The notes: generated from the letters alone by a model not told the origin. DNA of 64,000 bases from Candidatus Nitrosotenuis uzonensis (GCF_000723185.1 NZ_CBTY010000001.1:1-64000); one strand, 5' to 3'; shown: positions 26,665 to 35,322, counted from the stretch's first letter. Program-made: numbers and translations.

Positions 26665-27045
26665 TCACTTTATGAGAATTGCGTTGACTACTCCGTGCTG
26701 CCCCGGCCTTGAGACTACTTTGCACTTGCCGTCCTCGGTTTCAAGTACTGCGCCTTTTGATATGACACCACGCCTTTGGTAGTCGTTGTTTGTTGCATTT
26801 TCTAATACCTTGAGAATTTTTGATTTCTTTACCTTGCCATCGTTTAATGCAAGATTGACATGATCTGCAGTCTTTAATGCTGTCTTGACAAGACCTGCTC
26901 TGACGTCCCTTGTGACTGTGGTCTGAGTGCCTATTACTGCCTCATTTGGGAATCTATCCATGTCGTATTTTCTTCTTGTTCTGAGAGGATGTCTTCTTCC
27001 ACCGGTTATCTTGCTTGTTGCTAGATTCTCAGTTGAGCGTTTCAC
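26665..27045 (-). CDS. rps8e: Ribosomal protein S8e
   Basis: 126 residues, small-subunit protein of archaea and eukaryotes. N-terminal SKITGGRRHPLRTRRKYDMDR is diagnostic, with C-terminal RRGVISKGAVLETEDGKCKVVSRPGQHGVVNA. First gene of an rps8e-srp19 pair, its own start 46 nt from the end of scpB. Confidence 0.97.
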   Translation of the reverse strand: MKRSTENLATSKITGGRRHPLRTRRKYDMDRFPNEAVIGTQTTVTRDVRAGLVKTALKTADHVNLALNDGKVKKSKILKVLENATNNDYQRRGVISKGAVLETEDGKCKVVSRPGQHGVVNAILIK

Positions 27046-27090
27046 AAATCGGGTTTGCAGTACTCTAATTTATACAAAGCGCATTTTCTT

Positions 27091-27651
27091 CTAGGCTTGC
27101 TGAGTCAGAGGCTGAGGCACAGAAGCCGGTCTTCTTATTTTCTTGAAGAGCTTTTCTTTGAGCACATCCGAATCTCCGCTTATTCCAAAGTATTTCTGGA
27201 ACTTTGCAGTTGTCATGTATATTTTGAGTCTACCTACATTCTGATGCGATATATAATCAAGCTGTTCAAGCTCCTTTAGGTGAGAGTAAACTCCGGTCCC
27301 TCTTGTCTCTACCAGCTGTTTTGATGATATGGGTTGCATGTAAGCAATGTATGAGAGAGTCTTCAGTGTCGCGTTTGCAAGTATGGGTTTTGAGGCGTAT
27401 CTTCTGACCACGTTGTTAAATTCCGGCTTTAACTGGAATACGTACGAGCCGTCAGGAAGTACGGCTATCTCAATGGCACGGAATGCTGTCTTTACCTTTT
27501 TCTCAAGTGCGCCAAGAAGAGCAAGAGTTTTCGTTCTTGACTCTGTGCCTGATGCCTTTATCAGCTCCTCTACCGAAAGAGGCCTGCCTGCAGAGTAAAG
27601 CGCCGCCTCCAGTCTTGCCGCCGCCTCGTTCTCATCTTCTACCTTGGTCAT
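27091..27651 (-). CDS. scpB: Segregation and condensation protein B
   Basis: 186 residues, tandem winged-helix kleisin-associated protein that works with ScpA and an SMC ATPase in chromosome organisation. N-terminal RLEAALYSAGRPLSVEELIKASG and second wing QPISSKQLVETRGTGVYSHL match ScpB. Starts 2 nt after the scpA stop. The C-terminal tail (KKIRRPASVPQP) is basic and proline-rich. Confidence 0.94.
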   Translation of the reverse strand: MTKVEDENEAAARLEAALYSAGRPLSVEELIKASGTESRTKTLALLGALEKKVKTAFRAIEIAVLPDGSYVFQLKPEFNNVVRRYASKPILANATLKTLSYIAYMQPISSKQLVETRGTGVYSHLKELEQLDYISHQNVGRLKIYMTTAKFQKYFGISGDSDVLKEKLFKKIRRPASVPQPLTQQA

Positions 27652-27653
27652 GT

Positions 27654-28325
27654 CTATGCACCTGTAGCCTGCTGAATCACGGTGATTTTGATATCGTCGT
27701 CAATCTGCTCAAGGTCGACTTTTTGATCCCTTGCAAGGAACAATATGGCAAAAAAGCATCGTATAGAGTCTGTCACATCAAGGTCTGCAACTATCTTGTG
27801 GAGAAACCCAAAACCGTCGTTTTCTATCTTGCGAAGTATGAGATCCTCGTATTTTCCTATTATGTTTTCAAGCGATACGAAATAATCCTTAAAGTCGGGA
27901 ACCTCGACCGGCTCAAAGCGAAGCTGGCTCCCCCTCCTTGATCTTGGATTTGCGATGGTCCCGATGAGATTCTCCAACAGATCTAAAAGCTCGTCCAGCG
28001 TTACTGGATATGTGGCCTCGTGCCTGTATGGGATGTTTAAAAGCTGAATGTCTACATCTGATCTTTCACGCATGGGCTTTTTTTCCATCGCTGCCTTCTG
28101 TAGTGCAAATATTCTTTCCACTTTCATTCTGTGGATCAGCGATGATGACAGGGCGGCCATTCCTGCTACACGCAAGTCCTTTTTGTCCGCCTTTTTCAGT
28201 ATTGAGATGAGAATTTCCAGAATCTGGACTATGTTGATCTCCCAGACGTCCTTTTTTGTAATAGTATTTGGGTTGAATAGAACATTCACTGGCGCCTGTG
28301 AGATGTTCTCGGCACTATGACTCAA
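27654..28325 (-). CDS. scpA: Segregation and condensation protein A (kleisin)
   Basis: 223 residues. Kleisin subunit of the SMC-ScpAB complex: N-terminal helical motif VWEINIVQILEILISILKKA contacts SMC neck, long loop in the middle, C-terminal winged helix (VTDSIRCFFAILFLARDQKVDLEQ). Directly upstream of scpB with a 2-nt spacer. The SMC gene is not in the window. Confidence 0.92.
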   Translation of the reverse strand: MSHSAENISQAPVNVLFNPNTITKKDVWEINIVQILEILISILKKADKKDLRVAGMAALSSSLIHRMKVERIFALQKAAMEKKPMRERSDVDIQLLNIPYRHEATYPVTLDELLDLLENLIGTIANPRSRRGSQLRFEPVEVPDFKDYFVSLENIIGKYEDLILRKIENDGFGFLHKIVADLDVTDSIRCFFAILFLARDQKVDLEQIDDDIKITVIQQATGA

Positions 28326-28392
28326 TAATGGAAATCTCCTGCTTGCTCAATAATACTGTGAGGCTCTATTTTTTTGCCTCAGTCTGTCAACT

Positions 28393-28400
28393 CTTATATT
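28393..28400 (+). promoter_or_regulatory. TATA box of alcohol dehydrogenase gene
   Basis: CTTATATT centred 26-27 nt before ATG 28423, giving a leaderless mRNA. Confidence 0.55.
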
Positions 28401-28422
28401 GTAATGGTATGGATGAATTCCC

Positions 28423-29472
28423 ATGAAGGCTGCAAGAATAATAGAGCCGGAAAAACCACTTGTAATTTCTGATGTTGACACACCAGAGCCAAAAGACTCC
28501 GAAGTTCTAGTCAAGGTCAAGGCAGTCGGCGTGTGCCACAGCGACCTCCACCTATGGGAAGGCGGATACGATACAGGCGATGGTTTTATGAAAGTCACAG
28601 ACAGGGGAGTAAAATTTCCTGTCATACCTGGACATGAGATTGTCGGCACGATTACCGAAGTAGGAGGCTCAGTTCAGGGATTTTCGGTTGGGGACAACGT
28701 GCTTGTATATCCGTGGATTGGATGCGGTAACTGTCCTGCATGCCGTGTAGGAAATGATAATTTGTGTGATGCGCCGCGCTCGCTTGGTGTATTTCAGAAT
28801 GGTGGTTACGCCGAATATGTGCTTGTTCCACACTTTAAGTTCTTAGCAAAGGTATCTGGAATCGACCTTGACGCTGCAGCATCGCTTGCGTGCTCTGGGC
28901 TTACTGCTTATACTGCAATAAAGAAGGCAAATGCAAACTCGCAGCACAGTATAGTGATTTTCGGTGCTGGGGGCCTTGGACTCATGGGAGTGCAGATAGC
29001 TCGTGCCATAACCAGCGCAAACATAATCTGTGTAGATATTGATGATGCTAAACTGCAGACTGCAAAAGAGCTTGGAGCAGACAGCGTGGTCAACTCCAAG
29101 GATGCTGATGCAACCCAAAAGATAATCAGTCTTTGCGGCGGCAAAGGAGCAGACAGCGTGATTGACTTTGTCAATGCGCCGCCCACTGTGAAGATGGGGC
29201 TTGCGGTTCTAAGAAAGCGCGGTAATCTTATTCTTGTAGGGCTTTTTGGAGGTTCAATTGATCTCTCACTTGTCACAGTCCCCTTGAAGGCAATCACAAT
29301 ACAAGGCGCATACACTGGAAGCTACAATGACATGCTTGAGCTTTTAGGACTTGCAAAAAGGGGTGTTATCAACCCGATAATCTCAAAGAGATATTCTCTT
29401 TCCGAGGCAAACGCCGCCCTTGAAGACCTAAAGGCTCGCAAGATACTAGGAAGGGCAGTCATCAACCCGTGA
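28423..29472 (+). CDS. Zinc-dependent alcohol dehydrogenase
   Basis: 349 residues, medium-chain dehydrogenase. Catalytic zinc ligands in VGVCHSDLHLWEGG (Cys) and PGHEIVG (His-Glu); four structural-zinc cysteines in CGNCPACRVGNDNLC; NAD(P) loop GAGGLGLMGVQIA with Asp (VDIDDAKL) favouring NAD. Resembles archaeal/threonine-type ADHs; substrate unclear. Followed 13 nt later by a PII-like gene. Confidence 0.94.
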   Translation: MKAARIIEPEKPLVISDVDTPEPKDSEVLVKVKAVGVCHSDLHLWEGGYDTGDGFMKVTDRGVKFPVIPGHEIVGTITEVGGSVQGFSVGDNVLVYPWIGCGNCPACRVGNDNLCDAPRSLGVFQNGGYAEYVLVPHFKFLAKVSGIDLDAAASLACSGLTAYTAIKKANANSQHSIVIFGAGGLGLMGVQIARAITSANIICVDIDDAKLQTAKELGADSVVNSKDADATQKIISLCGGKGADSVIDFVNAPPTVKMGLAVLRKRGNLILVGLFGGSIDLSLVTVPLKAITIQGAYTGSYNDMLELLGLAKRGVINPIISKRYSLSEANAALEDLKARKILGRAVINP

Positions 29473-29485
29473 TAAGTGAAATATA

Positions 29486-30043
29486 ATGAAAAAGATCGAG
29501 GCAATCATCCGTTCCCAAAACTTTGCAAACATAAAGGCGCAGATATCAAAGGTTGGCTCTTACATCATCGCCAAGCATAACATATCTAACAGCGAGATAT
29601 ATGAAAAACAATCAGGATCACGGCTGGGAAGCACGGGACTCAAGAGTGTGCCTCTTGTAAAAATAGAGCTTGTAGTTCCAGACTTGGAAGCAAAAGATGT
29701 CATAAAGATAATTTCTGCATCATCTGGCATAAAGCCGTCCGATGGGGGTAAGATATTCGTCTCGGAGATGACAGAGATAGTTGATATGGCAACGCTTGAG
29801 GGTGAGAAGGAGCTTGAGACGGCAGAACAATCGAACACAAAGCGAAGCAGGCTTGTACCTCTTCAAAAATACACGCTACTCAAAGTGGAAGAATTCTACG
29901 AGCAAAACAAAGAGTCTTTGCAGGCAAACTACAAAATAAAGTCGTTTAGCGACTTTGTGAACTTTTGCATACTGCAACATTTGGCGATCTTTGAAGAGAA
30001 GACAAGATCACATAAATCAGTGTATGATTTGAATACTGTCTAA
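29486..30043 (+). CDS. PII-like protein with C-terminal helical extension
   Basis: 185 residues. Residues 1-105 follow the PII/GlnK fold: start MKKIEAIIRSQNFANIKAQI, a shortened T-loop with no uridylylatable Tyr, and IKPSDGGKIFVSEMTEIVD matching the GDGKIFV B-loop. Residues ~118-185 form a separate helical domain (LVPLQKYTLLKVEEFYEQN; KSFSDFVNFCILQHLAIFEEK) not found in GlnB/GlnK. A sensor whose output is the attached helix bundle is inference. Tail-to-tail overlap of 4 nt with a second PII gene. Confidence 0.8.
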   Translation: MKKIEAIIRSQNFANIKAQISKVGSYIIAKHNISNSEIYEKQSGSRLGSTGLKSVPLVKIELVVPDLEAKDVIKIISASSGIKPSDGGKIFVSEMTEIVDMATLEGEKELETAEQSNTKRSRLVPLQKYTLLKVEEFYEQNKESLQANYKIKSFSDFVNFCILQHLAIFEEKTRSHKSVYDLNTV

Positions 30044-30375
30044 CTTTTCTTTTGTTTTGTCTGTATGTCTACTGTATAGTCTATACGTGAAACAAAGATC
30101 ATCCCGTCCCCGCTTGAGCCAGTGCTTGCAACACCTACTATTGCATCGATTATTCGGTCTACCTTATCGTCTTCTACTATGGTCATTACGGATGCAAGAC
30201 TGTTATATTCGGCTTGCTGCTTGCTTGTACCTCGCAGACTGCGAAGTGAGGGACGCACACCCTTACCCCTGCCCTTAGAGTCCGTTATGGTGATGCCACC
30301 TACTCCAATATCCTCTATGGCCGATACTACAAGGTTCAGCTTGTTGTTTGGTATTATGGTCTCTATACGTTTCAC
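30040..30375 (-). CDS. Nitrogen regulatory PII-type protein, atypical
   Basis: 111 residues. PII architecture is clear (MKRIETIIPNNKLNLVVSAI; YNSLASVMTIVEDDKVDRII; STGSSGDGMIFVSRIDYTVDI). Differences from GlnB/GlnK: the 2-oxoglutarate-binding Gln of GFGRQKG is missing (KGRGKGVRP here), the GDGK lysine is Met92, and the C-terminal arginines of R-x-R that touch ATP are absent (DIQTKQKK). The T-loop is Arg/Ser-rich. No amtB gene adjoins it. Ligand set probably differs from classical PII. Confidence 0.85.
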   Translation of the reverse strand: MKRIETIIPNNKLNLVVSAIEDIGVGGITITDSKGRGKGVRPSLRSLRGTSKQQAEYNSLASVMTIVEDDKVDRIIDAIVGVASTGSSGDGMIFVSRIDYTVDIQTKQKKS

Positions 30376-30498
30376 AACTGTGGTTTTCCTGACTGTTACA
30401 AAATCATTTTGGTTGGTTTGTAATCATCATTTGTAACTATATAGTCGAATATAGTATATGTAGAACATGCTTTAATTACGCAGGTTTTGAGCATGCGT

Positions 30499-31131
30499 AT
30501 GGGGCAGTGGCTATCATGGGTAAAGTCAAACGAGAAGGAAATTCTTACAATTCTGGATAACCTTGCATTAAAGGCAAAGGAGACATCAGAGCAGCTTGTG
30601 GATCTGTTCTTGAATATGGACAGGGCATCTGATTATCAGGAGAGAATAAAAAAATTGGAAAGGGAGGCAGACGATCTGACGCGTTCAATATTTGCAGAGC
30701 TTAACAAGACATTCATAACGCCACTTGACAGAGAGGACATACAAAGGATTGCCGCAAAGACAGATGATGTCATAGACTACATGGAAGGCATTGCTGGAAG
30801 GATCACAAGCTATCATATTGCGTCAGCCCCTCCATTCATGCTTGAGATTGCAAAGCAGCTAGCAGAGGCAATCAAGGAAGTTGAAATACTGATATCACAG
30901 CTCAAGCATGTCAAGGCAGACAAGTCGCTAATTGAGCACTGCCGGAAAATCAGCGATATTGAGCACAAAATAGATGATCTGTACAGGACTGCAGTTGGGC
31001 AGCTCTTTGAGACTAATGATGCCGTTAACATAATAAAACTAAAGGATATTTACGAGGCAATAGAGACTGCCTCGGATAGGTGTCTTGACGTAGCTGATGT
31101 AATAGAAGACATAGTTCTCAAATACACATAA
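30499..31131 (+). CDS. DUF47/PhoU-like phosphate transport regulator
   Basis: About 210 residues, all helical: LSWVKSNEKEILTILDNLALKAKET, READDLTRSIFAELNKTFITPLDREDIQRIAAKTDDVIDYMEG match DUF47 proteins (PhoU homologues), which sit next to PiT permeases and are thought to gate them. Start may be ATG 30499 (TTTAATTA 25 nt upstream), ATG 30493 or TTG 30487. Four nt before the PiT gene, so co-transcribed. Confidence 0.93.
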   Translation: MGQWLSWVKSNEKEILTILDNLALKAKETSEQLVDLFLNMDRASDYQERIKKLEREADDLTRSIFAELNKTFITPLDREDIQRIAAKTDDVIDYMEGIAGRITSYHIASAPPFMLEIAKQLAEAIKEVEILISQLKHVKADKSLIEHCRKISDIEHKIDDLYRTAVGQLFETNDAVNIIKLKDIYEAIETASDRCLDVADVIEDIVLKYT

Positions 31132-31135
31132 GGGT

Positions 31136-32128
31136 ATGTACGAGCTTGCAATTGGGGCAATAGTGGCAGCGCTAATTTTTGATTTTGTCAACGGCTGGAA
31201 TGACGCTGCAAACTCTGTTGCTACGGTGATAGGTACAAGAGTACTCAAACCACTGCATGCGGTATTGCTCTCGGCGGCTGCAAATTTTATCGGTCCTTTC
31301 CTGTTTGGCGTGGCAGTTGCTACGACAATAGCAAAGGGAATTCTGAATCCTGATGATGTTACAATATACATGATAATCGGAGGTCTGGTGGGCGCAACAT
31401 CGTGGGCATCAATTTGTACGTATTTTGGGCTGCCAATCTCCGTGAGCCACTCACTTATAGGAGGACTGATTGGAACGGGCCTGGCAGTAGTAGGATTTGA
31501 AAGATTGTTGTTTGATGGGCTCTACAAGGTGCTGATAGGGATAGTGGTCTCGCCTCTTGGTGGAATGGCCATAGGGATAATCTTTACCACAGTGATAATT
31601 ACTGTATTTGCAAAAAAGCGGCCAGGCCCTGTGAACAAGACATTTGGCAAGCTCCAACTTTTCTCGTCTGCATGGTTTGCGCTAACTCATGGCGCAAACG
31701 ACGGCCAGAAGACAATGGGGATAATCGTACTGATACTTATGTCAGAAGGGATACTGAGCACATTCGAGGTCCCAATATGGGTGATTCTGGCAGCATCGTC
31801 TGCAATAGCGCTTGGCACCTTTATCGGAGGCTTTAAGGTGATCAAGACATTGGGAATAAAAATAGCAAGACTAAAACCCTATCAGGGATTTGCTGCCGAA
31901 ACTGGTGGTGGAATAGTCCTTGCTGTATTTGCGTCCTTGGGTATTCCTGCCAGCACCACTCATGCAATAACGGGCTCTATTATGGGATCTGGTGCAGCAC
32001 GCAGAAAACACGCTGTTCGATGGAAGGTGGGAAGACAGATCGTTGCAGCTTGGCTCATAACCATACCGGGAAGCGCGGCAATCGCGTTTGCTGCCACCAC
32101 GATGATTAACTGGATAGTTGGCGTATAA
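31136..32128 (+). CDS. pit: PiT-family inorganic phosphate transporter
   Basis: 330 residues, about ten membrane helices. The duplicated signature is visible: FVNGWNDAANSVATVIGTRV at the N-terminus and LTHGANDGQKTMGIIVL in the second half, and GIPASTTHAITGSIMG near the end. Low-affinity phosphate (metal-phosphate)/H+ or Na+ symport in the cytoplasmic membrane. Preceded by AGGGT and the DUF47 gene. Confidence 0.96.
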   Translation: MYELAIGAIVAALIFDFVNGWNDAANSVATVIGTRVLKPLHAVLLSAAANFIGPFLFGVAVATTIAKGILNPDDVTIYMIIGGLVGATSWASICTYFGLPISVSHSLIGGLIGTGLAVVGFERLLFDGLYKVLIGIVVSPLGGMAIGIIFTTVIITVFAKKRPGPVNKTFGKLQLFSSAWFALTHGANDGQKTMGIIVLILMSEGILSTFEVPIWVILAASSAIALGTFIGGFKVIKTLGIKIARLKPYQGFAAETGGGIVLAVFASLGIPASTTHAITGSIMGSGAARRKHAVRWKVGRQIVAAWLITIPGSAAIAFAATTMINWIVGV

Positions 32129-32165
32129 TTTTTCAACAATGTATGTTCATAACTTGAGCAGCTAG

Positions 32166-32173
32166 TATAAAAT
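32166..32173 (+). promoter_or_regulatory. TATA box of receiver-domain gene
   Basis: TATAAAAT centred 26-27 nt before the GTG at 32196, supporting that start. Confidence 0.55.
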
Positions 32174-32195
32174 AAAACAGAATGCACTTCTTTGC

Positions 32196-32948
32196 GTGGC
32201 AAAAAAAGAGCCTGATTTTGATCTGGCGCTGACTCACCTGAGAAACAACCAGATAATGGCAGCATACAACATGTTCACCAGCATTGCGGAATCGATAAAA
32301 AACATTGATCCGGTAAAGGCCGCACTCTCGTACATTCTGGCATCTGAGTGCAGAGGGCGCCAGAACAAGGATGCCTCATCGGAGGCAACGGAGGCAGGAA
32401 GGCTATTTTTATCATATGGAAAAAAGCAAAAAGATTATCTTGCAAAATCTGCGTTTCTGTGCGCCGCAAAATGTTTTCTGAAGGCATCCAGATACGATGA
32501 TGCAAAGGACGCCTTTGAGCGCTCAAAAGAGTTTCAGATAAAAGACACAGAACAGGACCAGCGTCCTATACTAGTCGTTGATGATAGCAGGGCAATCGTA
32601 CTCAAGCTTGAAAACCATCTTGAAAACCTAGGGTATAGGAACATCCACACCGCGTCTACTGGAAACGGTGCGCTAAAGGAGGTAAAAAAACTCTTGAAAG
32701 AAAATCCGGTCGTCCTCTTGGATATGGGACTTCCCGACATAACGGGAGACGTGGTGGCAGACAAAATACTTCAGGAAAAGCCTGACACACAAATTATTCT
32801 GATAACTGCAGATGAAAAGACAACAAAGAGGGTAAAAGACACGATAAGCTCAGGTGCAGTAGCGTTCATACAAAAACCGTTTACAATAACTGAGCTGAAA
32901 AGAGCACTAGAGACTGCTGAATCAGAGTATTCTATTTTAGAGAAGTAG
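32196..32948 (+). CDS. Helical domain plus response-regulator receiver
   Basis: 250 residues from a GTG start. Residues ~7-115 form a TPR/SNAP-like helical array (LALTHLRNNQIMAAYNMFTSI; AAKCFLKASRYDDAKDAFER). Residues ~124-245 are a receiver domain with acidic pocket DD (129-130), phospho-acceptor D176 (VVLLDMGLPD), Thr in LITADE and K227 in FIQKPF. No DNA-binding output. The order, helical repeat before receiver, is unusual. Probably signals by protein contact. Its 3' end overlaps the convergent Lrp gene by 12 nt. Confidence 0.88.
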   Translation: MAKKEPDFDLALTHLRNNQIMAAYNMFTSIAESIKNIDPVKAALSYILASECRGRQNKDASSEATEAGRLFLSYGKKQKDYLAKSAFLCAAKCFLKASRYDDAKDAFERSKEFQIKDTEQDQRPILVVDDSRAIVLKLENHLENLGYRNIHTASTGNGALKEVKKLLKENPVVLLDMGLPDITGDVVADKILQEKPDTQIILITADEKTTKRVKDTISSGAVAFIQKPFTITELKRALETAESEYSILEK

Positions 32949-33437
32949 CAAAGACATGTTCACTATGTTGATGTTCTTAAAGTCAAGTTTGGTTACCCTG
33001 TAGTCAATTACATCCTCTGAGAATTTCTCAATTATCTTTGCTCCTGGATTCTTTATGCCGCGTTCGGCACGAAGCACCACCAGCATGTTCCATTCGCCCT
33101 CTATGTTTGCAACCAGCAGGTAATATGGCAGCGAGACTACATGTTCCCGTACTGACTCTTTTAGTGTGTCAAGTGATTTTGTAACCTTGAATTTGAGGAA
33201 TAGTGCTTCGTATTCGTTGGATTCTGCAACGTCGGTAAGCACTGCCTTGTATCCTTTGATAATTCCACTCTTCTCAAGGCGCTCTATTCTTTTTCTGATA
33301 GTTCTATCTGATACATCGTGGCCCATTTTGCGTAATTCGACTGCGATGTCCTTTGATGGAGTTCGTGCATTTACATTGAGAATTTCTATTATTTTCTGAT
33401 CTACCTTGTCAAGGTTGGACCATGCTTCCCCACTCAT
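32937..33437 (-). CDS. Lrp/AsnC-family transcription regulator
   Basis: 166 residues. N-terminal helix-turn-helix (VDQKIIEILNVNARTPSKDIAVELR...RKRIERLEKSGIIKGYKAV) and a C-terminal RAM-like alpha/beta domain (~75-155; LPYYLLVANIEGEWNMLVVL). Binds DNA, usually its own promoter; a CATTCTG/CAGAATG inverted repeat flanks its TATA region at 33440-33482. Effector unknown. Confidence 0.92.
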   Translation of the reverse strand: MSGEAWSNLDKVDQKIIEILNVNARTPSKDIAVELRKMGHDVSDRTIRKRIERLEKSGIIKGYKAVLTDVAESNEYEALFLKFKVTKSLDTLKESVREHVVSLPYYLLVANIEGEWNMLVVLRAERGIKNPGAKIIEKFSEDVIDYRVTKLDFKNINIVNMSLLLL

Positions 33438-33439
33438 TA

Positions 33440-33482
33440 CATTCTGAAAAAAACAAGTAGCTTTTGAATATTATGCAGAATG
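33440..33482. repeat. Inverted repeat CATTCTG...CAGAATG at the Lrp promoter
   Basis: Seven-base arms (33440-33446 and 33476-33482) flank the AT-rich GAATATTAT box upstream of the Lrp gene. Could be an autoregulatory operator; the rest of the 274-nt gap to the TFB gene shows no gene. Confidence 0.35.
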
Positions 33483-33711
33483 TCTGGACAAAATGGGGAT
33501 AATGCTCTGATCTGGCAGCCAAATGGCATTTTCCAACATTGGTAAATTGTAAAAATTATTTTGTGATTTTAGGATGTTCTGCACCTTGTATCGTCGATTA
33601 TGCTTATTGCAAGTATTGTGATTGGCCAAACTCGGATTTGTAATGGTTCTAAATACTGTGTCCGACGTACAGCATTTTCATTAGTTCTTATTAGCTGGGA
33701 CATTCTAACAT

Positions 33712-34632
33712 GTGCTTTGGCTGATGGTAATACATAATTTGGATATTGAGAGGCATTGTAGGCGTTGCAGAGGCCTAATGCTAACTGATGGCACTACAAG
33801 CGAACGTTTTTGCAGCTGTTGTGGGTACGTGGAATCTGAGCAGATCGAGGATTCTGGCCCTGAGAGACGTTTTTCAAAAGATGGACATGATGATAAGAGT
33901 CGCTCTGGAATCCCAGCATCACTTGCAATTCACGATATGGGGCTTGCCACTATGATAGGACAGTCAAACAGAGATGCTATGGGAAAGCCACTAACATCAT
34001 CGATGAGATACAGCATGAACCGTTTGAGAACGTGGGACAGTCGTAGCCAGATGCACGAGCAGATGGACAGAAATCTAAAACATGCTTTTACTCAGCTTGG
34101 CAAGTTAAGAGATAAACTCGTACTTTCTGACGCAATAGTAGAGAAGGCAGCATATGTGTATAGAAAGGCAGTGGCAAAAGGTCTTGTAAGGGGTCGTTCT
34201 ATTGAAGGAGTACTTGCGGCGGCAGTTTATGCATCATGTAGGGATGCTGAAACTCCAAGAACCTTAAACGACGTAGCTGACGCAATTAACATAAAGAGAA
34301 AGAATCTTTCTAAAAACTATCGATTACTTGTGCACGAGCTTGATCTGAGGATACCGGTGGTGAACTCAATTATATGCATGTCCAAGATAGCAAATAATCT
34401 TGGGTTAAGTGAAAAGGTCAAAAGAGATGCATTTGCAGTCCTAAAGGAGGCAAACGGAATGAGGTTGACTGCAGGCAAGGATCCAATGGGCATGGCCGCA
34501 TCCGCACTTTACATATCTTGCATGAAATATGATGTAGATATATCTCAAAGACAAATAGCGCTCGCATCTGGCGTTACCGAGGTCACAATACGCAATAGAT
34601 ACAAGGATTTGAAAAAATCCCTCAATCTATAG
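33712..34632 (+). CDS. Transcription initiation factor B, second divergent copy
   Basis: 306 residues from GTG (ATG 33724 is an alternative). Zinc ribbon ligands in HCRRCRGL and FCSCCGYV, B-finger-like GPERRFSKDG, then two cyclin repeats (residues ~110-200 and ~205-300) with SIEGVLAAAVYASCR and VTEVTIRNRYKDL. Compared with the TFB at 25067 the linker is more charged and the N-terminus shorter, so it may serve a subset of promoters. Divergent from the Lrp gene. Confidence 0.93.
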   Translation: MLWLMVIHNLDIERHCRRCRGLMLTDGTTSERFCSCCGYVESEQIEDSGPERRFSKDGHDDKSRSGIPASLAIHDMGLATMIGQSNRDAMGKPLTSSMRYSMNRLRTWDSRSQMHEQMDRNLKHAFTQLGKLRDKLVLSDAIVEKAAYVYRKAVAKGLVRGRSIEGVLAAAVYASCRDAETPRTLNDVADAINIKRKNLSKNYRLLVHELDLRIPVVNSIICMSKIANNLGLSEKVKRDAFAVLKEANGMRLTAGKDPMGMAASALYISCMKYDVDISQRQIALASGVTEVTIRNRYKDLKKSLNL

Positions 34633-34710
34633 GTCGCGTCTGAATGCCAAGCTTACTTTTCAGCACATTAGCTGAGCTGGTATTATCACTGAGCGTGTCG
34701 TAGTATAATC

Positions 34711-34845
34711 ATGAAAACAAGTCAAACACACTGGAACTATCAAGTCAAGGCACCTTTCAAAAAGGTGATTGCCTGGGACACGCTATTTTTCGTCCTTGGA
34801 ATCGGCGTAGGTGCCGGAATTGGAGCATTCCTAGCAACCGCCTAG
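34711..34845 (+). CDS. 44-residue single-span membrane protein
   Basis: A short ORF in an otherwise empty gap between TFB and a CheY-like gene: ATG AAA ACA ... GCC TAG. The protein has a polar, aromatic and basic N-terminus (HWNYQVKAPFKKVIAWDT) followed by one glycine-rich helix (FFVLGIGVGAGIGAFLATA) with G-x3-G spacing, typical of helix packing. A TATTAT box lies ~29 nt upstream and a T-run (about 34857) follows. Probably a small subunit or regulator of a membrane complex; no homologue is recognised. Confidence 0.65.
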   Translation: MKTSQTHWNYQVKAPFKKVIAWDTLFFVLGIGVGAGIGAFLATA

Positions 34846-34929
34846 GATGCCCACTTTTTTTATGATGGTATGATCTTTTCATTATAATCAAACGCCAACT
34901 CATATGTCATTACGCGTGGTTTTTTGTTA

Positions 34930-35322
34930 ATGTACAATATCCCTACTGCCATAGTGGTAGACGATGACGCAGAGACAGTCTCAGTATTTTGCGAATATCT
35001 CAAGATTCTGGATGTCAAGGTAGAGGGCTTTGGCTACAACGGGAAAGAAGCCAAGGAGCTATATGTCAAATTTCGTCCGGACATTGTATTTTTGGACCTT
35101 GTAATGCCTGACTATGACGGCTTTTACGCGCTGGAAAAGATAATGCAGGCCGATCCAGAGGCAAACGTGGTGATTTTAACAGCAAGCCATCTTGACTGGT
35201 ATGATCAAAAACGACTTGAGAAGATGCGCCCAAGCAAGGTAATACTAAAGCCATTTGATGTTGATGTGGTAGCAGAATTGGTAGACGAGCACAGAAAGCC
35301 ACTCCAACGCATCAGAGGCTAG
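34930..35322 (+). CDS. CheY-like single-domain response regulator
   Basis: About 130 residues, one receiver domain: acidic pocket DDD (residues 11-13), phospho-acceptor D56 in VFLDLVMPDYDGF, Thr in VILTASH, Lys in VILKPFDV. Nothing after the receiver but a short basic tail (HRKPLQRIRG). ATG at 34930 is preferred over TTG 34924. No kinase gene in the window. Confidence 0.93.
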   Translation: MYNIPTAIVVDDDAETVSVFCEYLKILDVKVEGFGYNGKEAKELYVKFRPDIVFLDLVMPDYDGFYALEKIMQADPEANVVILTASHLDWYDQKRLEKMRPSKVILKPFDVDVVAELVDEHRKPLQRIRG

